NCBI GenBank assembly: GCA_030054835.1
Contig: JASGVS010000010.1
Location: 1-64,000 of the forward strand
Source: UBA3910 sp002391465
GTDB taxonomy: Bacteria; Bacillota; Limnochordia; Darwinibacteriales; Darwinibacteriaceae
Reading direction: 5' to 3'
Length of the DNA: 64,000 nucleotides
The notes under the pieces are model-generated. The model had not been told where the DNA came from and did no database searches. It saw only the letters and a program-made list of their open reading frames with translations. Position numbers and translations under genes: made by a program. Shown piece after piece: positions 33,750 through 42,254 of this stretch (its first letter is position 1; each line of letters begins with the position of its first letter).

Positions 33750-34196
33750 ATGAAATACAGGAAACCACCCCGGGAAGAACTGCGCAAAAAACTTACCCCA
33801 GAGCAGTTCTACATTACCCAGGAAAACGGCACAGAGCGCCCATTTCAAAACGAGTATTGGGACAACACCAAAGAGGGTATCTACGTTGATATCGTCTCGG
33901 GCGAACCCCTGTTTTCCAGCTTGGATCAATATGATGCGGGTTGCGGCTGGCCCAGCTTCACCAAACCCATCGATAAAGAGTATGTCCAATTCCGCAAAGA
34001 CACTTCCCATGGGATAATTCGCACCGAGGTCCGTAGTACTTCCGCCGACTCCCATTTAGGCCACGTCTTTTCAGATGGTCCGCAGGATAGGGGCGGTCTC
34101 CGCTATTGTATTAACAGCGCAGCTCTGAGGTTCATCCCCCGGGCCGACTTGGAAAAGGAAGGCTACGGCCACTACGCAAAGTTATTCGAAAAATAG
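33750..34196 (+). CDS. msrB: peptide-methionine (R)-S-oxide reductase
   Basis: 148 residues from ATG at 33750. MsrB motifs are YDAGCGWPSF (Cys65), DSHLGHVF, and GGLRYCINSAALRF with catalytic Cys120. It reduces methionine-R-sulfoxide in oxidised proteins, using thioredoxin. The two CxxC zinc sites of some homologues are absent. The frame extends upstream, but AAAGGG supports this ATG. A thioredoxin-fold gene follows on the same strand. Confidence 0.93.
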   Translation: MKYRKPPREELRKKLTPEQFYITQENGTERPFQNEYWDNTKEGIYVDIVSGEPLFSSLDQYDAGCGWPSFTKPIDKEYVQFRKDTSHGIIRTEVRSTSADSHLGHVFSDGPQDRGGLRYCINSAALRFIPRADLEKEGYGHYAKLFEK

Positions 34197-34210
34197 GCAG
34201 AATCCTGCCT
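34195..34210 (+). terminator. weak hairpin after msrB
   Basis: AGGCAG (34195-34200) pairs with CTGCCT (34205-34210) over a 4-nt loop, overlapping the stop codon. The downstream tract is A-rich rather than T-rich. Confidence 0.3.
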
Positions 34211-34296
34211 AAAATCATTAGATCCCCTTCTGCCTTTCCCGCGGCAGGACTTCGTCGCGGCATGTAGAACCGAAAGGACAAAGGAGGTTAGATAAT

Positions 34297-34878
34297 ATGT
34301 CATTTACTTTACAACTAGGCAGTAAAGCAATTGATTTCAATCTTCCGGCCACGGATGGCAAAACCTACAGTCTGAAGGACTTCGCCGAATATCCGTATCT
34401 GGTAGTGTTCTTTACCTGCAACCATTGTCCGTATGTAGTGAACTCGGACGAGATCACCCGGGCAACGGCAGAGAAGTTTGCAGACAAGGGCGTCCGCTTT
34501 GTGGCCATTAACTCCAACAGCGCTAACACCTATGCAGAAGACTCCTTCGAAAACATGGTCAAGCGCATGGATGAGCAGAAGTTCCCCTGGGTCTATCTCC
34601 ACGATGAGAGCCAGGATGTGGCCCGGGCCTACGGCGCTCTGCGCACACCCCACTTCTTCGTATTCAACCAGGAGCGCAAGCTCGTTTACACCGGTCGCGG
34701 CGTTGACAGCCCCCGCCAGCCGGAAAACATCACTGTGAACGATCTGGAAAACGCCCTGACCGAACTGACCGAGGGCAAGGAGATCACCACACCGCTCACC
34801 AACCCTGTCGGCTGCAACGTCAAATGGGACGGCAAACCGCCCCACTGGATGCCGGCGGAGGCCTGCGATCTGGTTTAG
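34297..34878 (+). CDS. thioredoxin-fold protein of the AhpC/TSA-redoxin group
   Basis: 193 residues. A peroxiredoxin-like thioredoxin fold has the active-site motif FFTCNHCPYV, with Cys41 and Cys44 as a CxxC pair, plus YGALRTPHFFVF (cis-Pro loop). It is likely a thiol-disulfide oxidoreductase or peroxidase. A conserved C-terminal tail contains PVGCNVKW and ACDLV cysteines. ATG at 34297 has AAGGAGGT upstream. It may work with MsrB just upstream. The stop overlaps the convergent DUF362 gene by 4 nt. Confidence 0.87.
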   Translation: MSFTLQLGSKAIDFNLPATDGKTYSLKDFAEYPYLVVFFTCNHCPYVVNSDEITRATAEKFADKGVRFVAINSNSANTYAEDSFENMVKRMDEQKFPWVYLHDESQDVARAYGALRTPHFFVFNQERKLVYTGRGVDSPRQPENITVNDLENALTELTEGKEITTPLTNPVGCNVKWDGKPPHWMPAEACDLV

Positions 34879-35966
34879 CCCAGATTGTCATAGAGAAAAT
34901 CCAGCACATCTTTGGCCGTGGGAGGACAACCGGGTACATGCCGGGAAAAGCCCCTGGTGCAGCTGCCTGCACCAAGCCCATCCTGCTTAACACCCTTAAA
35001 CCCTTGGCCAATGGCAACTTTTTGGGTCAGCTGTTGCAGCTGGCCCTTTTCATTTAGCCGGGCCAAGGCGTGGATCAGACTGCCGAAACAAGCAGAGCAG
35101 GCATCCCGCTCGTCAATGTGTTTGGCTAAGTGTTCCACCGAACGGCTAGGCTCAATGCGTTTGGTAGTATGGCTGTCGTTAATTACCCTCACCGTTGTCT
35201 TTTCACTGTACAGCTCCCCTACTCCAAGCTCAGCGGCGAGGGTTATGTACGGGACATCTTCCACCCCATAGCCCAGCAGGGCTGCCACATAAGAATCCAC
35301 CAGAACCGGGTCGGTACCCACTATCACCCGATCCATCTGCACTGGGTTACCCCCCTCCTCAAAGTCCAAATCGCCAATAAAACCGTCCACAACCACTAAG
35401 TTGGTGTGTATCGCTTTATTCAGGGCCGCTATGGGCGTATGGAGCCCCAAAGTATGAAAACGGCGTTTTTCCCGATCCGGGATGCACCCTTTCAGGTTCT
35501 TCAGGGCGCAGGTGATTCTGGTTTGACAGTGACCCTTTAAAACGGGCAGATTGATCAGGTAGTCAATCCTAGACATTTCATCGCAGACCAGCAGTTCCAA
35601 ATCCTCCACCCTGCGCGTGTGATAGCTATCCCGCTGCAGGTCCACCAACTCCACCCCGTAACGCTCCGCAAGATCAGTATAACCGCAGGCGCGAAAGGCT
35701 CGGGCTGTGCTGTCCCCGATCCAAGATCCCTCTGCTATTACCAGATCCCTAAACCCGTGATCTAACAGGTATTCTAAGACACCAGCCACCAAATCGGGTG
35801 AGGTGGTTGCCCCTTCCCAGGCAGGGCGGGCAACTACTAAGTTAGGCTTCAGACCAACGCGGGAGCCGGCGGGAACTCCCTCCGCCAGTTTGATTGTATC
35901 CAGGATTTCCTTAACCATCTCCCGGGGCCTTTGGCCATAGCTGATTAGTAGTTCGTTTCTTAGCAT
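34875..35966 (-). CDS. DUF362 protein with NuoB-like C-terminal cysteine motifs
   Basis: 363 residues. The DUF362 core (about 1-270) has GLKPNLV, IAEGSW, NLPVLKGHCQTRITCALKNLKG and VDGFIG motifs. Instead of the common ferredoxin domain, the C-terminus has Cys290-x2-Cys293, Cys336 and Cys347 in PGCPP. The spacing and the GCPP motif recall the iron-sulfur ligands of NuoB and hydrogenase small subunits. A [4Fe-4S] cluster is therefore plausible, but the substrate is unknown. It is convergent with the thioredoxin-fold gene. Confidence 0.83.
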   Translation of the reverse strand: MLRNELLISYGQRPREMVKEILDTIKLAEGVPAGSRVGLKPNLVVARPAWEGATTSPDLVAGVLEYLLDHGFRDLVIAEGSWIGDSTARAFRACGYTDLAERYGVELVDLQRDSYHTRRVEDLELLVCDEMSRIDYLINLPVLKGHCQTRITCALKNLKGCIPDREKRRFHTLGLHTPIAALNKAIHTNLVVVDGFIGDLDFEEGGNPVQMDRVIVGTDPVLVDSYVAALLGYGVEDVPYITLAAELGVGELYSEKTTVRVINDSHTTKRIEPSRSVEHLAKHIDERDACSACFGSLIHALARLNEKGQLQQLTQKVAIGQGFKGVKQDGLGAGSCTRGFSRHVPGCPPTAKDVLDFLYDNLG

Positions 35967-36081
35967 TCCCTTCCCCTTTCCCAGTACCCAAAATTACCAA
36001 ACTCTGCCAACCTGCGCCGATCTGAGCAGGAATTAGGCTCAAATGACTGAAATAATCAGTAAAAGCTAGGGGGCGAGGATA

Positions 36082-37005
36082 ATGACAGAGCGGACTTTTT
36101 TCTTTGAGGCCGATGATCAAGTTGAAATTTTCGTACGCCAATGGGCGAAGGTTGATAACCCCAGGGCGGTACTGCAGATCGCCCACGGTATGGCAGAGCA
36201 TTCTGCCCGTTATGCCAGGTTTGCCCGGGCCTGCAACGAACAGGGTATCATAGTTGTTGCTAACGACCACAGGGGTCACGGTCATACCGGTGAAAGGGCC
36301 GGTGTATTGGGCTATTTCTCCCCAGACAACGGCTTTGACCGGGTGGTAGATGATCTCCACCTGCTCAACCAGTGGCTGGGGGCCCAGTATCCTGACCTGC
36401 CCATTTTCCTTCTGGGCCACAGTATGGGTTCTTTCCTAGCCCGGCGGTATATACAGAAATACGCTAGCACGATAAGGGGCGTAATCCTGATGGGTTCAGG
36501 GGGAGATCCCGGGTTTGCCGTAAAAATAGCCAAGTTCATTGCCCTTCAGCAGATGAAAAAGGATCCAACAAAACCGAGCCCACTCCTGCACAAACTCACC
36601 TTAGGCGGTTACAACCGCAGCGTGAAAAACCCCCGTACTGCCTTTGATTGGCTCACCCGGGATCACGCCGAAGTTGACAAGTACATTGCCGATCCCTTCT
36701 GCGGCTTTATGTGCAGTTCAGGCTTCTATTACGATCTGTTCACCGGTCTAGAGTTAATTCACGCTCCAGATGAAATCAAAGCGGTTCCCCCTGACCTACC
36801 TATCTTAGTGGTAAGCGGAGAAGCGGATCCGGTTGGCGCGAACGGCAAAGGCATCAGGCAGTTTGTCAAGTTGTATGAAGAGTGCGGGCTGAAGCGGATT
36901 AAGACTATCCTCTACCAAGAAGCCCGCCACGAGCTCTTGAACGAAACCAACCGGGAAGAAGCAATAAGGGACATCTTCGCCTGGCTAGAAGAGCAGCTGG
37001 CCTAA
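36082..37005 (+). CDS. alpha/beta hydrolase, monoacylglycerol-lipase-like
   Basis: 307 residues with IAHGMAEHSARY (oxyanion region), NDHRGHGHT, the nucleophile motif GHSMG (Ser114) and later VSGEADPVG (Asp) and EARHELLNE (His). These are typical of bacterial serine aminopeptidase-S33/monoacylglycerol lipases that hydrolyse lysophospholipids or monoglycerides. It is a single gene ending at a perfect terminator. Confidence 0.9.
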   Translation: MTERTFFFEADDQVEIFVRQWAKVDNPRAVLQIAHGMAEHSARYARFARACNEQGIIVVANDHRGHGHTGERAGVLGYFSPDNGFDRVVDDLHLLNQWLGAQYPDLPIFLLGHSMGSFLARRYIQKYASTIRGVILMGSGGDPGFAVKIAKFIALQQMKKDPTKPSPLLHKLTLGGYNRSVKNPRTAFDWLTRDHAEVDKYIADPFCGFMCSSGFYYDLFTGLELIHAPDEIKAVPPDLPILVVSGEADPVGANGKGIRQFVKLYEECGLKRIKTILYQEARHELLNETNREEAIRDIFAWLEEQLA

Positions 37006-37012
37006 GCTAGCA

Positions 37013-37044
37013 AAAACCCCGTTTGATTGGTCAAACGGGGTTTT
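37013..37044. terminator. perfect bidirectional terminator between convergent genes
   Basis: A 14-bp perfect stem, AAAACCCCGTTTGA (37013-37026) with its complement at 37031-37044, has a 4-nt loop. A and T tracts on both sides serve the hydrolase and the phosphofructokinase genes. Confidence 0.92.
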
Positions 37045-37051
37045 ATAGCAC

Positions 37052-38071
37052 TTAGAGAGCGAGCAGCTTGAGCTTTTCACTTAACACGTCGGCAGGGATA
37101 GTCTTCTTCACCCCGATCACATCGGCTAAAGGCTGAGACTTAATCTCTTTACCTGCTAAGCCAACCATTTCACCGGTTCTGCCCGCTAAGGCCAGGTCAA
37201 CCGCCTTATTGGCAAAGCCGGCAGCCAGTTCCACGTCAGCCGGTACAGGGGTACCACCCCGCATTAAGTAACCTAATACCTGAACCCGCGGCGAGCGGCC
37301 GGTGGCCTTCTTGTACTCGGCAGCCACACCGTGGCTGACACCTTCGTAGGCAATGTTGCCGAAGGCGTCCCGGGCAGCGGTGGAGCGGTCAAAGCTCTCC
37401 AGTTCAATACCTTCTGCCACAACCGCCAAGGCAGCTTTGCCCGTGCGGCGCTTGTAGTTCTGCATCGCTTCGATCATTTCATCCAAATCCATCCGGCCTT
37501 CCGGCACCATGACGGCGCAGGCAGGTGTGTTGATGGCAATGGCCAAAGCGAGCCAACCCGCATCCCTACCCATTGCTTCCACAATCATATCCCGGTCATG
37601 GGCGATGTTGCTGTTCACAGTAGCGTTAACCGCATCGGCAGACATTTTCACAGCGGTGGCATAACCCAGACTGCGCTCAGTACCCCGCAGGTCATCGTCG
37701 ATGGTTTGGGGAACGCCAATCACGGTTAGACCTTGCTTAGCCAACTCGTTAGCAACACCGAGGGTATCGTCGCCGCCCATGGCGATTAACACATCCACAC
37801 CCCTGTCTTCCAGGGTAGCCAAAACGTCATTGGTTTTGCCTTCTTTAATTGGGTTGCGGCGGGCCGTACCCAAGAGAGTTCCCGGTGTGAAGCGCTGGGC
37901 TTCGAGCTGATTGTGATCGAGCTCCCGGGCCTTATTTAGTATTAAACCTTCCCAGCTGTTTTCAAAGCCGATAAGGTTGTGGCCTTCCCTATACAAGCGC
38001 TGAGCTAGAAAATAGAGAAAGTCGTTGATTCCTGCAGAGTCTCCTCCTCCAGTTAAAACTCCAAATCTCAC
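37052..38071 (-). CDS. 6-phosphofructokinase, PPi-type signature
   Basis: 339 residues from GTG at 38071, which has GGGAGGGG at about 5 nt; the frame extends six codons to a TTG. Motifs are VLTGGGDSAGIN, GTARRNP, AMGGDDTLG (Asp102 replacing the Gly of ATP enzymes), PQTIDDD (121-127), and later ALAVVAEG and LGYLMRGG. Asp at this position is a mark of pyrophosphate-dependent enzymes, but the accompanying Lys of PPi enzymes is Gln122 here. It phosphorylates fructose 6-phosphate in glycolysis; the donor (PPi or ATP) is uncertain. Confidence 0.86.
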   Translation of the reverse strand: MRFGVLTGGGDSAGINDFLYFLAQRLYREGHNLIGFENSWEGLILNKARELDHNQLEAQRFTPGTLLGTARRNPIKEGKTNDVLATLEDRGVDVLIAMGGDDTLGVANELAKQGLTVIGVPQTIDDDLRGTERSLGYATAVKMSADAVNATVNSNIAHDRDMIVEAMGRDAGWLALAIAINTPACAVMVPEGRMDLDEMIEAMQNYKRRTGKAALAVVAEGIELESFDRSTAARDAFGNIAYEGVSHGVAAEYKKATGRSPRVQVLGYLMRGGTPVPADVELAAGFANKAVDLALAGRTGEMVGLAGKEIKSQPLADVIGVKKTIPADVLSEKLKLLAL

Positions 38072-38134
38072 ATGAACCCCTCCCAACAAGTAATGTGATT
38101 ATTTTCTGCAGAGGCTGGCAAAATCCTCTTGTTC

Positions 38135-39046
38135 TTAAGACTGAACGAGCCTTAAACCTAAAGAACTGGCAAACTCCAAGGCCTCGTTGTATTCATCCCT
38201 CGTCAACCTACGTCCCAATTCAGGAAACTGAAAGGCGCGGAAGTGGGGATAATACTGGTCCATCAGATTGACCAAGCAATCGGCAGAAAGATTGTCGTTG
38301 ATAAATCGCAGCACCTTTTTTGTATCGGCCAATCCTCCGGGCAGCATCAGATGCCTGATCAGAAGGCCCCGCACTGCGATGCCCCGCCCATCAGTCTTAA
38401 GTCCCCCAACCTGCCGATCCATCTCAAGCAGTGCTTCCTTGGCCTTTTGGGGGTAATCCTCAGCCCCAGAGTATTTTTCCGCCCGCTCCGGTTCGGCGTA
38501 TTTGAAATCGGGCATGTAGATGTCTATTATTCCATCTAAGAGTTCTAAGGTGGCTGGGTTTTCGTAGCCGCCGCAGTTGTATACCAGCGGCAGGCGAAAG
38601 CCCCGCTCCACCGCATAGAGCAGCCCCGCCAAAATGCTGGGTACAAAATGGGTGGGGCTGACCAAATTCACGTTTGGGCAGCCATGGCCCTTCTGCAGCT
38701 CCAGCATAATTTCCCCCAGCTCCGACCCACTTACCGCTCTACCCCTACCGCCCAAGCTGATCTCGCTGTTTTGGCAGTACACACAGGCTAAAGTGCAGTG
38801 GGCAAAGAAGATGGTGCCCGAGCCCCGGCTGCCCACTAACACCCTTTCTTCCCCGTAGTGGGGACCAAAGCTGGACACAACCGCCTGCTCCGGTGCGCGG
38901 CAGACGCCCGCCTTTGTGCTGCGGTCAATACCGCAGCGGTGCGGGCATAAGCTGCACTCCTCGTATACTTCCAACGCCCATTCTACCCTTGCCGCCAGTT
39001 CACCCCGGCGGTAGAGTTCAAGATAGGCCGGCAGCAAAACCCTCAC
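38135..39046 (-). CDS. radical SAM protein (PflA-like)
   Basis: 303 residues. An N-terminal Cys-rich region (ECSLCPHRCGIDR) precedes the radical SAM cluster motif CTLACVYCQN (CxxxCxxC), then the barrel motifs PTHFVPSIL, YNCGGYE and YMPDFKY. It matches the uncharacterised group related to pyruvate-formate-lyase activators. GTG at 39046 overlaps the stop of the B12-mutase-like gene by 4 nt, so it is tightly coupled to that enzyme and might activate or modify it or its product. Confidence 0.88.
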   Translation of the reverse strand: MRVLLPAYLELYRRGELAARVEWALEVYEECSLCPHRCGIDRSTKAGVCRAPEQAVVSSFGPHYGEERVLVGSRGSGTIFFAHCTLACVYCQNSEISLGGRGRAVSGSELGEIMLELQKGHGCPNVNLVSPTHFVPSILAGLLYAVERGFRLPLVYNCGGYENPATLELLDGIIDIYMPDFKYAEPERAEKYSGAEDYPQKAKEALLEMDRQVGGLKTDGRGIAVRGLLIRHLMLPGGLADTKKVLRFINDNLSADCLVNLMDQYYPHFRAFQFPELGRRLTRDEYNEALEFASSLGLRLVQS

Positions 39047-40905
39047 CTACCCTGCTTTAGGGCGTATTCCGCATGGGCCAGGTTGCCCAGGGCCGTTTCA
39101 ATCCTAGACTCAATTCCCAGCCGCTTACCCCCTTTGTCAACTACCACAACGCCGCCCCGCTCCAGCTTGGTGGACCAGCCTCTGGCATGGCGATAAAGCT
39201 CAGCTTGGTTCCACAGGTATGGTACAGGTAAAAAGCCACTCACAAAGATCTTAAAGAAGCCTTCGGCGCTGTACGGCTCAGAAATGTGGGTTTCGATGGC
39301 CTCAATTACCCGGCGGGCATCTTGCCTTAGCCTGGCCGCCCTTTCCTGCACTTCCAGATTTGTACTCAAATCATCGACTATACCTTTTCGCCGCAGCTCC
39401 CGGTATTTTCTTAAAGAATAGGCAGTGATGCGAACACTTTCGTCAATCACCTCGGGCGTTGCCAGATCGCGCCCCTCGGAATAGCTCACCACATGGATCA
39501 GGGGTGGGCTCTGCTCATTGCGGGGGTCAATGTCATCCATTAGTGCTGTCACGGCAGCGAGCTGGGCTTTGGCCTTGTCTTGATCTGGGCTGAAGTAATC
39601 CAGTCCCGCCCTGGGTTGGAGCAGCACCTGAAACTTCTCGTCTTCCAGTGACTTAACCAGGCTCAACAGAGCTCGGGATTTAGCCAAGTCCTGCAGACCC
39701 CAGGTCTGCCTGGGCGTATTCAGCATGTTCTGAAGCACAAAGGTGCGGATGCCCATTTTCTTAGCCAGCTTGGCTGCTAAATAAGCGGAAACGATGTATG
39801 TTACATCATCGGCCCCCCGGAAGGCAAAGTGATGGGATACGTTGGCCTCCAAGGGTTTTTGCGTCTGGACGATGTAGCGGACCGTATCCACATGCTGGCG
39901 CAGGTTTTCCAAAAGGCCGTAGGGCCCCCTGCCGTCCAGTTGATTGAACCACCAAAAGGAAAGGGCATGCCAGCAAATATTGATCGTCTCCTCGTGAATA
40001 GCGGCCAAGTGGGGCACATTCTTGGTCCCCGCATAGGTCCTAAGGAGCAGGGGTCTGGACTGGGCCCAAACCTGCTCATAATCAGCTGCGGAGTTGATGG
40101 GTACTCCCCCTCCGTTTGGCTTTTCTCCCCACTCTTCTCCGAAATTGGACTGGGTGAGCTGGGATGTGCCGATGGAGAGGATGTCCAAAAAGCCGGTATG
40201 GGCAAGCTGCTTAACCCAGGTTAAAAAGTCCTCCACTGTGGTATAGGGTCCGGCATGGGCTCGCATTAGGGGCCGGGTAATGTCTGCCCTGGCAGCGAGC
40301 CTCTTCTCCACCGTATCCTGCTTGGTACCAAATTCGCTGTACTGCTTGATAACCGCGGGAGTACGTTCTTCCTTCAGGTACGCCTCAGAAGCGATGAGCT
40401 CTTCCCCAAAGGCCAAGCGATCCCCATCGTATTTCTGCCCACTTCTAATCTCCGCGGGAATCTTTTCCTCTGGGACTTCGAACTTTTTGAGCGTTTCGGC
40501 CGGCGTTTCGCCGCCCTCAAATGTCTTCACCAAACCGTGGTAGGCCTGGTCAATCCTGCGGCAGGCTTCTGGCAGCCCGGCGAAATAAAAGGCGCGAAGG
40601 GGTCCCCCTTGGTGAGCAAGGAGCTTGTTGTTAAGCAGCTCATGCAAAAGGTAACCTACCATATCAACCGCCTGGTTCACGTCGAGCCTATAGCTCACGC
40701 CCAGGCGGGTGATATTCTCTGCCTTTATCCAATCTATTATCCTGCGGCGCTGGGCCTGGTATTTCACATTATCCAAGGCCTCGGCCAGCTCGGCCGAGCC
40801 GAAGACAACTTCGTAGCCGCAGTCTTTGAGCAGCTCCGCCAGGGAGTTGATACCCAGGGTGTGGGCATCAACTGCTGGCTTGAGCAAACCAACTCGTTCC
40901 ATCAT
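39043..40905 (-). CDS. cobalamin-binding mutase-like protein (B12 domain plus glutamate-mutase-E-like barrel)
   Basis: 620 residues. The N-terminus has the B12-binding signature DxHxxG (Asp13, His15, Gly18) in a GLLKPAVDAHTLGI context, as in enzymes that bind cobalamin base-off/His-on. The remainder (about 210-560) looks like the TIM barrel of methylaspartate/glutamate mutase E, with RAHAGPYTTVEDFLTW, SIGTSQLTQSNFGEEW, HEETINICWHALSFWW and SHHFAFRGADDVTY. The order B12 domain first, barrel second, in one chain differs from GlmS/GlmE as separate subunits. It is in an operon with an opine-dehydrogenase-like and a radical SAM gene. The reaction is unknown. Confidence 0.8.
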   Translation of the reverse strand: MMERVGLLKPAVDAHTLGINSLAELLKDCGYEVVFGSAELAEALDNVKYQAQRRRIIDWIKAENITRLGVSYRLDVNQAVDMVGYLLHELLNNKLLAHQGGPLRAFYFAGLPEACRRIDQAYHGLVKTFEGGETPAETLKKFEVPEEKIPAEIRSGQKYDGDRLAFGEELIASEAYLKEERTPAVIKQYSEFGTKQDTVEKRLAARADITRPLMRAHAGPYTTVEDFLTWVKQLAHTGFLDILSIGTSQLTQSNFGEEWGEKPNGGGVPINSAADYEQVWAQSRPLLLRTYAGTKNVPHLAAIHEETINICWHALSFWWFNQLDGRGPYGLLENLRQHVDTVRYIVQTQKPLEANVSHHFAFRGADDVTYIVSAYLAAKLAKKMGIRTFVLQNMLNTPRQTWGLQDLAKSRALLSLVKSLEDEKFQVLLQPRAGLDYFSPDQDKAKAQLAAVTALMDDIDPRNEQSPPLIHVVSYSEGRDLATPEVIDESVRITAYSLRKYRELRRKGIVDDLSTNLEVQERAARLRQDARRVIEAIETHISEPYSAEGFFKIFVSGFLPVPYLWNQAELYRHARGWSTKLERGGVVVVDKGGKRLGIESRIETALGNLAHAEYALKQGR

Positions 40906-41965
40906 TTCCCTGCGCTCCTTTCCGCCTGAACAAGATGTGGAAATCGTACACCTTACGCCCTTCCGCTCGGAAGTCCCGCTCCATAATGCTTGAGGCCAGG
41001 TCGATGATTAACCCCGTTTCCCGCATGGGCAGGCCAAGGGCATGACCCACACCTTCTAAGGGAACCAAACCAAAGGGTACATCCTCTAGGATATAACGAT
41101 GTTCGAGGCGGGAAGGGGCTTCAATCGTCCGATAGGCCTTGTTCTGCTGAATGGCATCAAAGAGCGTGCTCCCCTTCAAACCGTAGCTGCGGTTCAGCCA
41201 GTCCTTGGTAGCTTCTAACTCCCAGCCCAGCCCCTCGGCTACCTGCAGCCGTTCGCCGTCGATTTTCTCCAAAAGCCGCCCCACAGACGGGGTGATGCCG
41301 TCGTAATAGTACTTGTAGGTGCTGTGGACATTCTCGGTCCAGCCTGCGTTGAGCAGAAGCGGGGCGCAGTGCAGGATCATCCCCACATTCCCGATGGATG
41401 TTTCCACCATAGACCGGGCAGGCTTGAGATGGGCCCGCAGACAGCGGGGCATGCGGGCAATGATGCTGCGATTCTCGGCGGGATTGAAGGTGGAAAGGAG
41501 CACCTCCGTTTTGAGGGCCACCACGTTCACCGCATCGGGGGCTGTTTTTCGGCAGGTGTAGATAATCGTTTGGGTCTCCGCAATTGTCTGCGGGTACTCT
41601 TGGTTAAACTGTTCGTACACTTCCTTGAATTCCAGGGCACCAAAGGTACGACCCGGATTGAGCACTATCAAGGTGGATCTTTTGATGTACCTGCCGATCA
41701 GTTCAGCCAATTCCCTGTGGGCGGTGGCCGGTGTTGTAATCAGAATCAAATCGGGATCGCTCACCGCTACCTCAATATCTGCCGTTACGGCATGAATGGT
41801 GCAGCTCCCTTCAATTACACCTTCACAATGGATTGTCTTTGTTTCCAGTAATTCTTTGATCGTCTCTTCTGAGCGGTTCCAGAGAGTTACGCTATGCCCC
41901 TCCATGCTTAGATGGGCGGCCGTAGCTAACCCTGAATTGCCCGCTCCCATCACAGTGATGTTCAT
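40868..41965 (-). CDS. octopine/nopaline dehydrogenase-family NAD(P)-dependent oxidoreductase
   Basis: 365 residues from ATG at 41965, with AGGTGG at 6 nt. The Rossmann motif is ITVMGAGNSGLATAAHL. The C-terminal domain has the family segments ETSIGNVGMILHCAPLLLNAG and YYDGITPSVG, with the helical opine-dehydrogenase fold. Family members reduce an imine between an amino acid and a keto acid. It overlaps the B12-mutase-like gene by 38 bp, so the two products probably act in one pathway. Confidence 0.86.
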   Translation of the reverse strand: MNITVMGAGNSGLATAAHLSMEGHSVTLWNRSEETIKELLETKTIHCEGVIEGSCTIHAVTADIEVAVSDPDLILITTPATAHRELAELIGRYIKRSTLIVLNPGRTFGALEFKEVYEQFNQEYPQTIAETQTIIYTCRKTAPDAVNVVALKTEVLLSTFNPAENRSIIARMPRCLRAHLKPARSMVETSIGNVGMILHCAPLLLNAGWTENVHSTYKYYYDGITPSVGRLLEKIDGERLQVAEGLGWELEATKDWLNRSYGLKGSTLFDAIQQNKAYRTIEAPSRLEHRYILEDVPFGLVPLEGVGHALGLPMRETGLIIDLASSIMERDFRAEGRKVYDFHILFRRKGAQGNDGTSWFAQASS

Positions 41966-42030
41966 AACGTACCACCTCATTTCCAAGTGTTTTTAGTCTG
42001 TACACTGCCGTTTCCAGCTCAGCTTTTGAG

Positions 42031-42061
42031 AAAAAAACCCCACCTTACAGACAAGATGGGG
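42031..42061 (-). terminator. terminator between prolyl oligopeptidase and the opine-dehydrogenase operon
   Basis: On the minus strand a nine-pair stem (42061-42053 with 42046-42038, one G-U) is followed by seven T residues. The 190 bp between it and the peptidase stop hold no gene that I can support. Confidence 0.8.
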
Positions 42062-42254
42062 GCAGGAAATCAACACACGTTATTAAGTTGTTCCGGTTTT
42101 AATTCGGCCTTCTGGTGATCAATTCCCCCGCATTTCTCTATATAAATCACTCCATATTATTCTCTCAAAGTTAAAAAGATCCTCCCTAAAAGGGCCATTT
42201 CTTTTGGGGTCGCTGGTAAAACATGGTATTGTTTTCCCAGCTAACCGCCGTAAA

